From assembly GCF_900187375.1 (NCBI RefSeq), contig NZ_FYEW01000003.1, forward strand, positions 62,001 to 126,000: 64,000 bases of DNA. The letters are read 5' to 3'. Shown piece after piece: positions 9,224-16,921 of this stretch. The first letter of the stretch is position 1. Every line of letters starts with the position of its first letter. The notes beneath the pieces are model-generated. The model was given only the letters and a program-made list of their open reading frames with translations, did no database searches and was not told where the DNA came from. The translations under genes and the position numbers were made by a program. This DNA comes from Hymenobacter gelipurpurascens (lineage in GTDB: Bacteria > Bacteroidota > Bacteroidia > Cytophagales > Hymenobacteraceae).

Positions 9224-9241
9224 GAGTGGCCTAGGCCACTC
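9224..9241. repeat. 18-bp perfect palindrome containing GGCCTAGGCC
   Basis: GAGTGGCCTAGGCCACTC is a perfect palindrome. The TAG stop codon of nfeD (9231-9233 on the minus strand) lies inside it. Near-identical palindromes occur at 35900, 47918 and 63377. Confidence 0.9.
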
Positions 9242-9698
9242 GTTCCACCACGATACGGTTGTGCTCGATAGCCAGCACGCGCACCTCGGCGCCAGCCGCC
9301 ACAAACTCGCCGCGGGTGGTTACTTCGCGCCGGTCATCCTCAAAGAGCACCGTGCCGGCCGGGCGCAGCGCTGATAGTGTGCGGCCTGTGGTGCCGGGCA
9401 GCACATCGGGGTGACGTACATCATGCACGCGGGCATGATTGACATTGGTAAGCGCCATCCGGTTAAGGTTCTTGGGGCGCAGGCCTACGTACACCACTAG
9501 GCCTACGGCTGCTGCCGAGCCGGCCAGTAACAGATGGCCCGTATTGGTGCCCAAGTCGCGGTAGCTGAACCAGATACCGGCTATCAGTAGGCAAAAACCT
9601 ACTAGGCCTACCACGGTAGTTCCCGGAATGAAAATGACTTCGACGGCTAAGAATAACAGGCCGAAGAGCAAAAGCAGGGCGATGGTGAGCCAGTCCAT
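9231..9698 (-). CDS. NfeD-family membrane protein
   Basis: A 155-residue short NfeD protein, the usual partner of flotillins. Four hydrophobic stretches occupy residues 4-75 ([58 protein letters not shown]). The C-terminal soluble domain (about 95-155, [20 protein letters not shown] and [16 protein letters not shown]) is the OB-fold NfeD domain. It precedes floA by 65 bp and both are probably co-transcribed. Its stop codon falls inside the palindrome at 9224-9241. No protease domain is present, so it is the short form. Confidence 0.9.
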   Translation of the reverse strand: MDWLTIALLLLFGLLFLAVEVIFIPGTTVVGLVGFCLLIAGIWFSYRDLGTNTGHLLLAGSAAAVGLVVYVGLRPKNLNRMALTNVNHARVHDVRHPDVLPGTTGRTLSALRPAGTVLFEDDRREVTTRGEFVAAGAEVRVLAIEHNRIVVERVA

Positions 9699-9793
9699 AG
9701 GAGTAGGAATTTTGGTTGAGAAAAGATACGCAGAAGCCCACTAACGGGCCGGCTTTCTTATCTTTTCCTGTCCGATTTCGTGTTTCTCCTCCT

Positions 9794-10384
9794 ATGCATC
9801 TTTCCGTTGCCAGTTCTCATGCCGCCTTGCTGTCATTGCGGGCGCTGCTAGGCCAGGTGCCTCAGCTCTCAGAGGCGGATATTGAGGAGTTTGTGGCGTA
9901 CTGGCAGAAGCTGGTAGACCTGCGCCGCGGCGAGTTCCTGATTCGGCCAGGACAGGCGGAGCATCACCTGTATTTTGTGCACACGGGCCTGTTGCGCATT
10001 TATCTTCCGGTGGGCTCAGAGGAAATCTGCGTGGGGTTTGGCTACGAGAATAGCCTGATCTGCTCGTTTCCCTCTTTCGTGACGGGGCAGGCCTCGGAGT
10101 ATAGCATTCAGGCCTTGCGTGGCCGTGAGCTACTGGGCATCAGTCGGCCCGATTTTCTGGGCTTTGTGGAGCAGAACGCCAACTTCGGCCGCTTCTGGCG
10201 CGCCGAGCTGGAGCGTAACCTCGTGGGCCGCATTGAGCGGGAAATAGATCTGCTGCTGCCCGATCCAGCCCAGCGCTATGCGCGCTTACTGACCCGCAGC
10301 CCGCAGCTGTTTCAGCGTGTCCCAAAGAAATATATTGCCTCCTACCTACGCATGACGCCTGAAACCCTGAGCCGACTGCGCTAA
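9794..10384 (+). CDS. Crp/Fnr-family transcriptional regulator
   Basis: A 196-residue regulator: a cyclic-nucleotide-binding-like beta-roll (residues 40-125, with GEFLIRPGQAEHHLYFVHTG) and a C-terminal region ending in the helix-turn-helix IASYLRMTPETLSRLR. The ATG at 9794 is chosen since the upstream extension to 9716 runs through the divergent nfeD promoter region. The C-terminus stops directly after the recognition helix, as in many Bacteroidota Crp-like proteins of about 190 residues. The effector-binding residues of true CRP are not conserved, so cAMP binding is unlikely. It is divergent from nfeD-floA and 74 bp upstream of the DinB-like gene, which it may control; that link is inference. 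Confidence 0.85.
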   Translation: MHLSVASSHAALLSLRALLGQVPQLSEADIEEFVAYWQKLVDLRRGEFLIRPGQAEHHLYFVHTGLLRIYLPVGSEEICVGFGYENSLICSFPSFVTGQASEYSIQALRGRELLGISRPDFLGFVEQNANFGRFWRAELERNLVGRIEREIDLLLPDPAQRYARLLTRSPQLFQRVPKKYIASYLRMTPETLSRLR

Positions 10385-10458
10385 ATATTGATTGCAATCA
10401 AGGTTTTGTTGGCCTAGGAATCGGATGTTTGCCGGGTCCTCCAGCTACAACCTGCCCC

Positions 10459-11034
10459 ATGCATACGGCCGCCTTCCTCACCGACCTCGACCACCGCTTA
10501 TCGTCCATTGAGACGATCCTGCAGCAGGAGTTGCTGCCACTGCCCGAAGCCGTACTGAACCACAAGCCCGCCCCGCAAAGCTGGAGCGTACTGGAGTGCT
10601 TGGAGCACTTGAACCGCTACGGGCGGTACTACCTGCCCGCTTTGGAGCAGGCGCTAGGCCACTCCGGCACGGCGCTAAGGCCCACCGAAGAAGTAACCTT
10701 CAGCTGGCTGGGTCGCAAATCCTACGAGATGGTACGGCCGGAAAACCGCAAGGCCCACAATACTTTAGCCCGCATGAACCCCGCCCGGAGCCACCTGGGC
10801 CGCACTGTGCTGCAGGAATTCAGGGAGCAGCTCTCCTTCCTGAAAACGCTCTTGCCCCTGGCCTACCACACCAACCTCAACCGCAAGGCCGTTCCCGTAG
10901 AGTTTTTCCGGTTGCTGAAGCTGCAGGTAGGGGAGGCTCTGCTCTTTGTAGTAGCCCACATGCAGCGTCATGTGCAGCAGGCGCAGCGGGCCGCCGTGGC
11001 GGCTACCCACCATGTTGCCCCGCAACCCGCATAA
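10459..11034 (+). CDS. DinB-like four-helix-bundle protein
   Basis: A 191-residue protein of the DinB/YfiT-like putative metalloenzyme superfamily. It has a predicted four-helix bundle with QSWSVLECLEHLNRY (typical 'WS..E.l.HL' signature) near residue 50 and a C-terminal VVAHMQRHVQQAQR that supplies the last metal-ligand His residues. Family members bind metal and many are thiol-dependent S-transferases, but the substrate here is unknown. The ATG at 10459 is preferred to 10429 because the DinB-like helix begins there. It follows the Crp-like gene and ends at a terminator shared with proS. Confidence 0.8.
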   Translation: MHTAAFLTDLDHRLSSIETILQQELLPLPEAVLNHKPAPQSWSVLECLEHLNRYGRYYLPALEQALGHSGTALRPTEEVTFSWLGRKSYEMVRPENRKAHNTLARMNPARSHLGRTVLQEFREQLSFLKTLLPLAYHTNLNRKAVPVEFFRLLKLQVGEALLFVVAHMQRHVQQAQRAAVAATHHVAPQPA

Positions 11035-11050
11035 AGGCTTTGTAACAGAA

Positions 11051-11083
11051 GAAGCCCCCGTTACCAGAGAGGTAGCGGGGGCT
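11051..11083. terminator. Bidirectional terminator between the DinB-like gene and proS
   Basis: A 15-bp stem (GAAGCCCCCGTTACC with GGTAGCGGGGGCTTC, one G-T pair) closes a short AGAGA-type loop between convergent genes. The pyrimidine-rich tail is weak. Confidence 0.7.
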
Positions 11084-11107
11084 TCCGATTACTGCAGTGG
11101 CCTAGGC

Positions 11108-12583
11108 CTAGTAAGCGCGGGCGAAATACACGCGGCGCTTGCTGGGCTTGCCTGTCACGATGCACACGCCATCCTCGTCGGGCTCGTTGAGGGCGATGCA
11201 ACGAATGGTGGCTTTGGTTTCCTCCTTGATGCGCTCCTCCGTTTCGGAGGTGCCGTCCCAGTGGGCTACTACAAAGCCGGGCTTGCTGTCGAGAATTTGC
11301 TTGAACTCCTCGTAGCTGTCTACGCGGGTGGTGCGCTGCTCACGGAAGCTGAGGGCGCGCTGGTAGATATTGCGCTGAATGTCGCTGAGAAGCTGATCTA
11401 CGCTGTTCACGATGTCAGCCAGGGGCAGTGTCATCTTCTCCTTGGTATCGCGGCGGGCTACTTCCACAGTGCCGCTTTCCAAGTCACGCATGCCCACGGC
11501 AATGCGTACGGGCACGCCTTTTAGCTCCCATTCGGCAAACTTGAAGCCGGGGCGCTCGGTGTCGCGGTCATCAATTTTCACCGAGATGCCACGCTCAATC
11601 AGGCCCATTTGCATCGGCCGGATGCGCTCCAGCAGTTCATCGAGCTGGCCGGTTTTGTAGATGGGAACGATGACCACCTGAATAGGTGCCAGCTTAGGTG
11701 GCAACACGAGGCCTTCATCATCAGAATGGGCCATTACCAGTGCGCCCATCAGGCGGGTGCTTACGCCCCAGCTGGTGCCCCACACGTACTCTAGGCCACC
11801 TTCTTTGTTGGCGAACTGCACATCAAAAGCCTTCGCGAAGTTCTGGCCCAGGAAGTGCGAGGTACCTGCCTGCAGGGCTTTGCCGTCCTGCATCAGGCCC
11901 TCAATGCAATACGTATCCAGGGCGCCGGCAAAACGCTCGTTTTCGGTTTTTACGCCTTTCACTACGGGCAGCGCCAGCCACTCCTCGGCAAACTGAGCGT
12001 ACACGTCCAGCATCTGGCGGGTTTCAGCTACGGCTTCTTCGGCGGTAGCGTGGGCCGTGTGGCCTTCCTGCCACAGAAACTCGGCGGTGCGCAGAAACAG
12101 GCGGGTGCGCATTTCCCAACGTACTACGTTGGCCCACTGGTTGATGAGCAGCGGCAGGTCGCGGTAGCTTTGGATCCAGTTTTTGTAGGTGCTCCAGATA
12201 ATGGCCTCCGAGGTAGGGCGCACAATCAGCTCTTCTTCCAGCTTGGCATTGGGGTCAACGCGCAACTTGCCGGGGTTATCGGGGTCTGTTTGCAGGCGGT
12301 AATGGGTAACTACCGCGCATTCTTTGGCGAAGCCTTCGGCATTTTGCTCCTCGGCTTCAAACAAGCTTTTAGGCACAAACAGCGGGAAGTACGCATTCTG
12401 GTGGCCGGTCCGCTTGAACATATCATCCAGGGTGCGCTGCATCTTTTCCCAGATGGCATAGCCATAAGGTTTGATGACCATACAGCCCCGTACAGCCGAG
12501 TTTTCAGCCAGGCCTGCGCGCTTCACCAATTCGTTGTACCACAGAGAGTAATCTTCACTGCGCTTGGGCAAACTTTTGCTCAT
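11108..12583 (-). CDS. proS: Prolyl-tRNA synthetase (archaeal/eukaryotic type)
   Basis: ProS charges tRNA-Pro in the cytoplasm. At 491 residues without the editing insertion, and with a C-terminal domain ending in a conserved aromatic (RVYFARAY), this is the archaeal-like ProS3 form common in Bacteroidota. The class II core is visible: [17 protein letters not shown] (dimer and motif 1 region), [10 protein letters not shown], the motif 2 loop [21 protein letters not shown], and the motif 3 region [20 protein letters not shown]. The anticodon-binding domain follows from about residue 290. The start ATG is clear and the full length is intact. The stop TAG is followed by GCC, in a tandem copy of the iterated motif. 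Confidence 0.96.
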   Translation of the reverse strand: MSKSLPKRSEDYSLWYNELVKRAGLAENSAVRGCMVIKPYGYAIWEKMQRTLDDMFKRTGHQNAYFPLFVPKSLFEAEEQNAEGFAKECAVVTHYRLQTDPDNPGKLRVDPNAKLEEELIVRPTSEAIIWSTYKNWIQSYRDLPLLINQWANVVRWEMRTRLFLRTAEFLWQEGHTAHATAEEAVAETRQMLDVYAQFAEEWLALPVVKGVKTENERFAGALDTYCIEGLMQDGKALQAGTSHFLGQNFAKAFDVQFANKEGGLEYVWGTSWGVSTRLMGALVMAHSDDEGLVLPPKLAPIQVVIVPIYKTGQLDELLERIRPMQMGLIERGISVKIDDRDTERPGFKFAEWELKGVPVRIAVGMRDLESGTVEVARRDTKEKMTLPLADIVNSVDQLLSDIQRNIYQRALSFREQRTTRVDSYEEFKQILDSKPGFVVAHWDGTSETEERIKEETKATIRCIALNEPDEDGVCIVTGKPSKRRVYFARAY

Positions 12584-12770
12584 ATTCCGAGTATCTTTGA
12601 GTAGAGGGAAAAGTTCCTTTTATGGTATAAGATTTGTCATACCAAAAGGGCACCGTTTCGGTGCCAAATTACGTTATTAAATCCGGAGGATATGGCCTGT
12701 GCACTGGCCTCTCACCGCCGGAGCCTGTTAGTTCCCATCTTCCGATTCGTTCTTTCCGAGCAAGTATCCC

Positions 12771-14054
12771 ATGAAAAAATTAATCCACTCCGTATTGCCC
12801 GCTCTGACCTTGCTGACGCTGGGTGGATGCGCCGGCACGTCGGCCCTTTCCACCACGGAGAGCGACGGCGTTTATTTTTCTTCCAAGGATCGGGTAAGCG
12901 CACCGGTGGCGGCCCAAACAGCTTCTGCTTCAACAGACGCTACTAACCCCGGCGACGTAGCCAACCCCGACTATACCGATAACGGCACGGCCGGCACCGC
13001 CGCCAACACGGAGTATTACGATGATGGCTATAGCTACGCCTCCCGTCTGCGCCGCTTCCACCAGCCTACGTACCGTGGGTTGGGCATGGGCTACTATGAT
13101 TTTGCCTACACCGACCCCTTCTGGTATGGTGGCCCTGCCTATGCTATCATGCCCTATGGCGGTTTCGGCTACGGCTATGGTTCGGGCTTCTACGATCCTT
13201 TCTACTCGCCCTATTGGGGTGGCGGTACCTCTATCAGCATCAGCTTCGGGCGGCCTTTCTACCGGCCTTTCGGCTACGGGTATAGCTACGGCTACAGCCC
13301 CTACGACTATTATGGTTACGGTTACGGTGGTGGCTATGGAGGCTACGGCTATGGCGGCGGATATGGTGGTGGCCTAGGTGGCCGCTACTACGGCAGAAGT
13401 TACGCCGCGCCGCAGCGCTCAGTAGTAACTGGCACCCGCAGCCGCATGGCAGAAGCAACAACCGGAACTAGTGATAACCGCGGCCAAACGGTAGCAGGCA
13501 GCCGCCCACGTACCGATGTAGTGGATGGCAACTTAACCGCGCCTGGTGGCACTACTCTCTCAACTCCTCCTTCGCCTACGGGAGGCCGGGGCCGAGGCCG
13601 CGAATCGGCGGCAGCCGGGGTACAACCTGGCTCAGCCGCTCCTACAGAAGTTCGGACCGCAGAATCTGTGCCCGCCGGTCAGCCTACGCAGGCGCGCCGT
13701 TGGCGCGTGCTGAGTGAGAGCACGCCCGCTGGAACGGCTCCAGCCGCCGGTGGGGAATATACTTCTGGCCGTGGCCGGGCGGCAGCTGGTTCTACCTATG
13801 AGGCAGGGCAGCCCGCAAACGGCAGCACCGGAGAAACGCGCCGTCAGAGAACTTATCAGGCACCTACCCGCACGTACTCAGAGCCTTCACAGTCTTATTC
13901 TCAGCCCTCGCGTTCCTCAGAGTCACGTTCTACTGAGTCGTCGCGCTCATATTCTCCGCCCACGCGCAGCTTCGAGAGCGGCAGCAGCGGTGGCTCCACG
14001 GGCGGTGGCGGCGGCAGCAGCAGTGGTGGCCGGGGTCGTGGCCGCGGGAACTAG
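12771..14054 (+). CDS. Gly/Tyr-rich low-complexity lipoprotein
   Basis: A 427-residue lipoprotein of unknown function. The signal peptide ends in lipobox LGGC (Cys20). Residues about 85-215 are extremely rich in Gly, Tyr, Phe and Pro (GYGYGGGYGGYGYGGG and similar), and the C-terminal half is rich in Ser, Thr, Arg and Gly, with GRGR clusters and a GGSTGGGGGSSSGGRGRGRG end. No globular domain is apparent. It is probably an exposed or periplasmic disordered or elastic protein; RG-rich tails also bind anions or nucleic acids in other systems. It stands alone, divergent from proS. The Gly-Tyr stretch is read without frame breaks. Confidence 0.75.
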   Translation: MKKLIHSVLPALTLLTLGGCAGTSALSTTESDGVYFSSKDRVSAPVAAQTASASTDATNPGDVANPDYTDNGTAGTAANTEYYDDGYSYASRLRRFHQPTYRGLGMGYYDFAYTDPFWYGGPAYAIMPYGGFGYGYGSGFYDPFYSPYWGGGTSISISFGRPFYRPFGYGYSYGYSPYDYYGYGYGGGYGGYGYGGGYGGGLGGRYYGRSYAAPQRSVVTGTRSRMAEATTGTSDNRGQTVAGSRPRTDVVDGNLTAPGGTTLSTPPSPTGGRGRGRESAAAGVQPGSAAPTEVRTAESVPAGQPTQARRWRVLSESTPAGTAPAAGGEYTSGRGRAAAGSTYEAGQPANGSTGETRRQRTYQAPTRTYSEPSQSYSQPSRSSESRSTESSRSYSPPTRSFESGSSGGSTGGGGGSSSGGRGRGRGN

Positions 14055-14096
14055 GTAAGGCTATCCGCTTACTGCGAGTACTTATTTTATGTGTAA

Positions 14097-14120
14097 CGCC
14101 GGCTCCTCAAGGAGCCGGCG
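14097..14120. terminator. GC-rich hairpin upstream of the FadL-like gene
   Basis: A 10-bp perfect stem (CGCCGGCTCC with GGAGCCGGCG) encloses a TCAA loop between the lipoprotein stop and the ATG at 14136. It has no U-tract, so it may act as a weak terminator or as a structured 5' leader of the next gene. Confidence 0.5.
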
Positions 14121-14135
14121 CTCATTCTCACTCCC

Positions 14136-15635
14136 ATGAAAAACCTAAAATACTACCTGGCTGTGGCCTTACTGGGCCCGGCAAGCTATGGTTTTGCCCA
14201 AACGGCAGCAGATGCAGTGCGCTTTTCTCAGATGCAACCAGGCGGCACGGCCCGCTCCTTAGGCATAGGCGGCGCTACCTCGGCCGTGGGAGCCGATTTA
14301 AGCAATCTGCTGACCAACCCGGCGGGCCTTGGGCTGTTCCAGCGTTCGGAAATAAGCTTCTCCCCAGGTTTTGGCACCAGCAATACCACGTCCCAGGCAT
14401 TCGGGACGAACGGTTCTGACTCTCGCAATTATTTGAATCTGAGTAGCCTTGGAGTAGCTTTTTCGCGGCGTCGCCCCGATGAGGATACGTCTTCGCCGTG
14501 GCGGGGCGGTACTTTCGCCATTGGCGTGAGCCGCATCAACGATTTCAACCAGAATCTGCGCTACTCGGCTACGCCTGCTCTCGATCAGGATATTTTGCAG
14601 CGGTTCAGCGAAGACCAAGGCCTCATTCAGGACGATCTGGCTTACGAGGCTCTGCTAACCGAGCGCGATGCGCAGGGAACGTACATCCCCGCCGACTATG
14701 AGAACACCGGCCAACTGACGCAGCGCGAGATAGTTGAACGTAGTGGCGGCCAGACCCAGATTGACTTCGGCTACGGCACCAGCTACCAAGACCGCGTTTA
14801 CATTGGCGGGGCCGTAGGTATTGTGACTACCCGCTACAATGTGGTTTCCACGCTCACGGCCACGGACCCAGTCGCTCCCAGCAGCAGCCCCGGCACGGCA
14901 TTTGGCAGCCTCACCTTGCGCGAAGACATTCAAACCCGCGGCGCAGGGGTCAATGCCCGCATTGGGGTGATCTACCGGCCTACCGATGCCTTGCGCTTGG
15001 GCGCCTCCGTGCAAACCCCCACGTATTCTGAAATGGTGGAGACCTATAGCGCCTCGCTCGATGTCGCTTATGATACCCCCATCACGTTGTCGGATGGTAG
15101 TAAACGGAACTCCGGCGATGCTCGCTTCCCGGCCGAGGACCTGGCCTACACCATCACGTCGCCGTTCAGGGCTACGGGTGGCGCGGTAGTGGTGTTGGGC
15201 AAGTACGGCTTTTTAAGTGCTGATGCAGAGTACGTAAATTATGGTAAGGCACGCCTGGGCTACAACAAAAACTCTAACGTCCTTTCACCCGCCGACTTAA
15301 GTCCAGCCAACGACGCCATTCAGAGCCAATACCAGTCTGCCGTGAACCTGCGTGTAGGCGGCGAAGCGCGCTTTGATATTTTCCGGGCGCGGGCGGGCTT
15401 TGCACACTACGGCGACCCATACAAGAACAGCAGCCGCCTCGACCGAAGCCAGAATTTCTACAGCGCTGGCCTGGGCCTGCGGCAGCAGAACTTTTTTCTG
15501 GATGTAGCCGGAGTGTACTCCTCATCAGAACAGGCCTATACTCCCTATACGCTGGCTAATCCGCAGAAAACGCCAGTGGTAGATGTGACCGATAAGCGCT
15601 TCTCCACTACGCTCACGGCCGGTTTCCTGTTCTAA
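14136..15635 (+). CDS. FadL/OmpP1/TodX-family outer-membrane protein
   Basis: A 499-residue outer-membrane beta-barrel, probably for uptake of hydrophobic compounds. A signal peptide (about 1-21, ending SYGFAQ) is followed by the family's N-terminal hatch: DAVRFSQMQPGGTARSLGIG, then GADLSNLLTNPAGLGLF, matching the 'NPAGL' signature. Alternating strands fill the rest and the chain ends in FSTTLTAGFLF with the terminal aromatic needed for barrel assembly. The substrate is unknown. It follows the Gly/Tyr-rich lipoprotein by 81 bp with a hairpin between, and ends at a very strong terminator. Confidence 0.85.
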   Translation: MKNLKYYLAVALLGPASYGFAQTAADAVRFSQMQPGGTARSLGIGGATSAVGADLSNLLTNPAGLGLFQRSEISFSPGFGTSNTTSQAFGTNGSDSRNYLNLSSLGVAFSRRRPDEDTSSPWRGGTFAIGVSRINDFNQNLRYSATPALDQDILQRFSEDQGLIQDDLAYEALLTERDAQGTYIPADYENTGQLTQREIVERSGGQTQIDFGYGTSYQDRVYIGGAVGIVTTRYNVVSTLTATDPVAPSSSPGTAFGSLTLREDIQTRGAGVNARIGVIYRPTDALRLGASVQTPTYSEMVETYSASLDVAYDTPITLSDGSKRNSGDARFPAEDLAYTITSPFRATGGAVVVLGKYGFLSADAEYVNYGKARLGYNKNSNVLSPADLSPANDAIQSQYQSAVNLRVGGEARFDIFRARAGFAHYGDPYKNSSRLDRSQNFYSAGLGLRQQNFFLDVAGVYSSSEQAYTPYTLANPQKTPVVDVTDKRFSTTLTAGFLF

Positions 15636-15649
15636 GCCAGAAATAACTC

Positions 15650-15729
15650 AAAACACCTCGCGGCCGCCCGGCAGACAAGCTTTCCTGAATAGGAATAGCG
15701 AGGTCTATCGGGCGGCCGCGAGGTGTTTT
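15650..15729. terminator. Long bidirectional terminator with a 21-bp stem
   Basis: A perfect 21-bp stem (15650-15670 with 15709-15729) with AAAA/TTTT flanks and a 38-nt loop separates convergent genes. The stem is much longer than a usual intrinsic terminator. Confidence 0.85.
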
Positions 15730-15780
15730 CCTGGAGGCGCATTAGAGTAGGCATAGGCCAGTTATGGCAAGCCGATACGG

Positions 15781-16740
15781 CTACTTTGCTATGCGTACTT
15801 GCAGCACCAGCGTAGGCACACCCGTTGTGGTGATATCCTGCACCAAAATGGCGCCGCTTTTGCCTTCCGGCGTACGGAACGCAATTACTTGGTTTTTCGT
15901 GACCCGGCCCGTGTAGGTAGAATCCGAGGGGAAGACAGTACCCGCATTGAAGGCCGAAACAAGCTGCTCGGTGGTAGTGAAGGTAGCAAAGGTGGCATCG
16001 GTGAGGGTGGTGCTACGGATGCGGGTAATGCGCTTGGTAGGCCAGGCTTTTAGATCAACAACGCGCTGGTTGCTCGGAGTGGCTAGCCCTGGGCCGGTGG
16101 CTGCGTCCGGAATGTACAGCAGGTCAATGAGTTGTTGTGCCTCCACATTCCGGCGCACCGTGAATTTGGGTAGCGCCAGCCCCGACCGAAGAGCCAGGAA
16201 GCTGCGGCGCATCTGCGAGTTGGCCAGCGGAGCCTGTAGGCCTATCGTGTAGCTGTGGTATGTGATGAGCGAATCGGTGCGGCCCAGGCGAAGCTGAAAG
16301 CTGCGGCTGCCGGTGCGGTTTTCATTGTCCCGAAACTCATATTTCCACACCTCTGTGCCGGCCGTAGTGCGGGCTGGCTGCACGCTTTGGAAGGCGAATT
16401 CCTTCGTGAGAGCCGGCGTGGTGGGGAGCAGAGTATCAAGATAGATAAGCTCCAGTGTAGGCTGCTTTCCTTCCTCGTAGCCGCTTTGAGGATAGATGAT
16501 ACCTTCCGGTACCGGCTGGTAGGTCGCCGTGATTTTAAGCTGCGTAAGGTGCGAGTCGCCGCCCTGGGCTTGGCCATAGATGCGCGTGGCCACCGTATCG
16601 CCAGGCGTGGTGAGGCGGCGGTTGCCCGTAGTGAAGCGGCTGCTGGCCACAAAATCGACGCGGGGACCGGGGTTGAGTTCGGGCTGACATGCAGCCAACC
16701 CCAGCAGCGGATAGAACAGAAGATTCAGACGAAAGCGCAT
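15781..16740 (-). CDS. Lipoprotein of unknown function
   Basis: A 319-residue lipoprotein: MRFRLNLLFYPLLGLAAC is a type II signal with lipobox LAAC (Cys18). The mature part is predicted all-beta and contains no domain I recognise. An N-terminal sandwich (VDFVASSRFTTGNRRLTTPGD) is followed by QLRLGRTDSLITYHSYTIGLQ, and the C-terminal half has TRVTKNQVIAFRTPEGKSGAI-like strands. Extracytoplasmic location is supported only by the signal. It is divergent from the DPP IV gene with an inverted TAGGCC repeat in the shared upstream region. No functional call is made. Confidence 0.6.
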   Translation of the reverse strand: MRFRLNLLFYPLLGLAACQPELNPGPRVDFVASSRFTTGNRRLTTPGDTVATRIYGQAQGGDSHLTQLKITATYQPVPEGIIYPQSGYEEGKQPTLELIYLDTLLPTTPALTKEFAFQSVQPARTTAGTEVWKYEFRDNENRTGSRSFQLRLGRTDSLITYHSYTIGLQAPLANSQMRRSFLALRSGLALPKFTVRRNVEAQQLIDLLYIPDAATGPGLATPSNQRVVDLKAWPTKRITRIRSTTLTDATFATFTTTEQLVSAFNAGTVFPSDSTYTGRVTKNQVIAFRTPEGKSGAILVQDITTTGVPTLVLQVRIAK

Positions 16741-16790
16741 AGCAGCGTAAAGGTCGGAGATTTGAGGTTTCGGAGCGGAAAAGTTGTGGC

Positions 16791-16822
16791 TAGGCCACTG
16801 CCTACCGCCAAAAGTGGCCTAG
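16791..16822. repeat. Inverted pair of the iterated motif (CTAGGCCACT / AGTGGCCTAG)
   Basis: Two perfect 10-nt arms (16791-16800 and 16813-16822) face each other in the divergent gap upstream of the DPP IV gene, with a 12-nt spacer. Confidence 0.75.
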
Positions 16823-16921
16823 CGTAGCGGTTTTGCCCCTTGGCGAGCCGCACGTGCAACCGAGCCGCCCACAATTCCTACCTTAACGCCTAAACCCCGC
16901 CGACATTTCACTCTTTGGTAC

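Noticed and set aside
12622..12650. Partial inverted repeat TGGTAT/ATACCA upstream of proS
   Set aside because: Short and imperfect; no regulator known to bind it, and no T-box-like features are present.
13100..13400. Possible tandem DNA repeat in the Gly/Tyr-rich gene
   Set aside because: Repetition is at protein composition level; I could not define a fixed DNA repeat unit.
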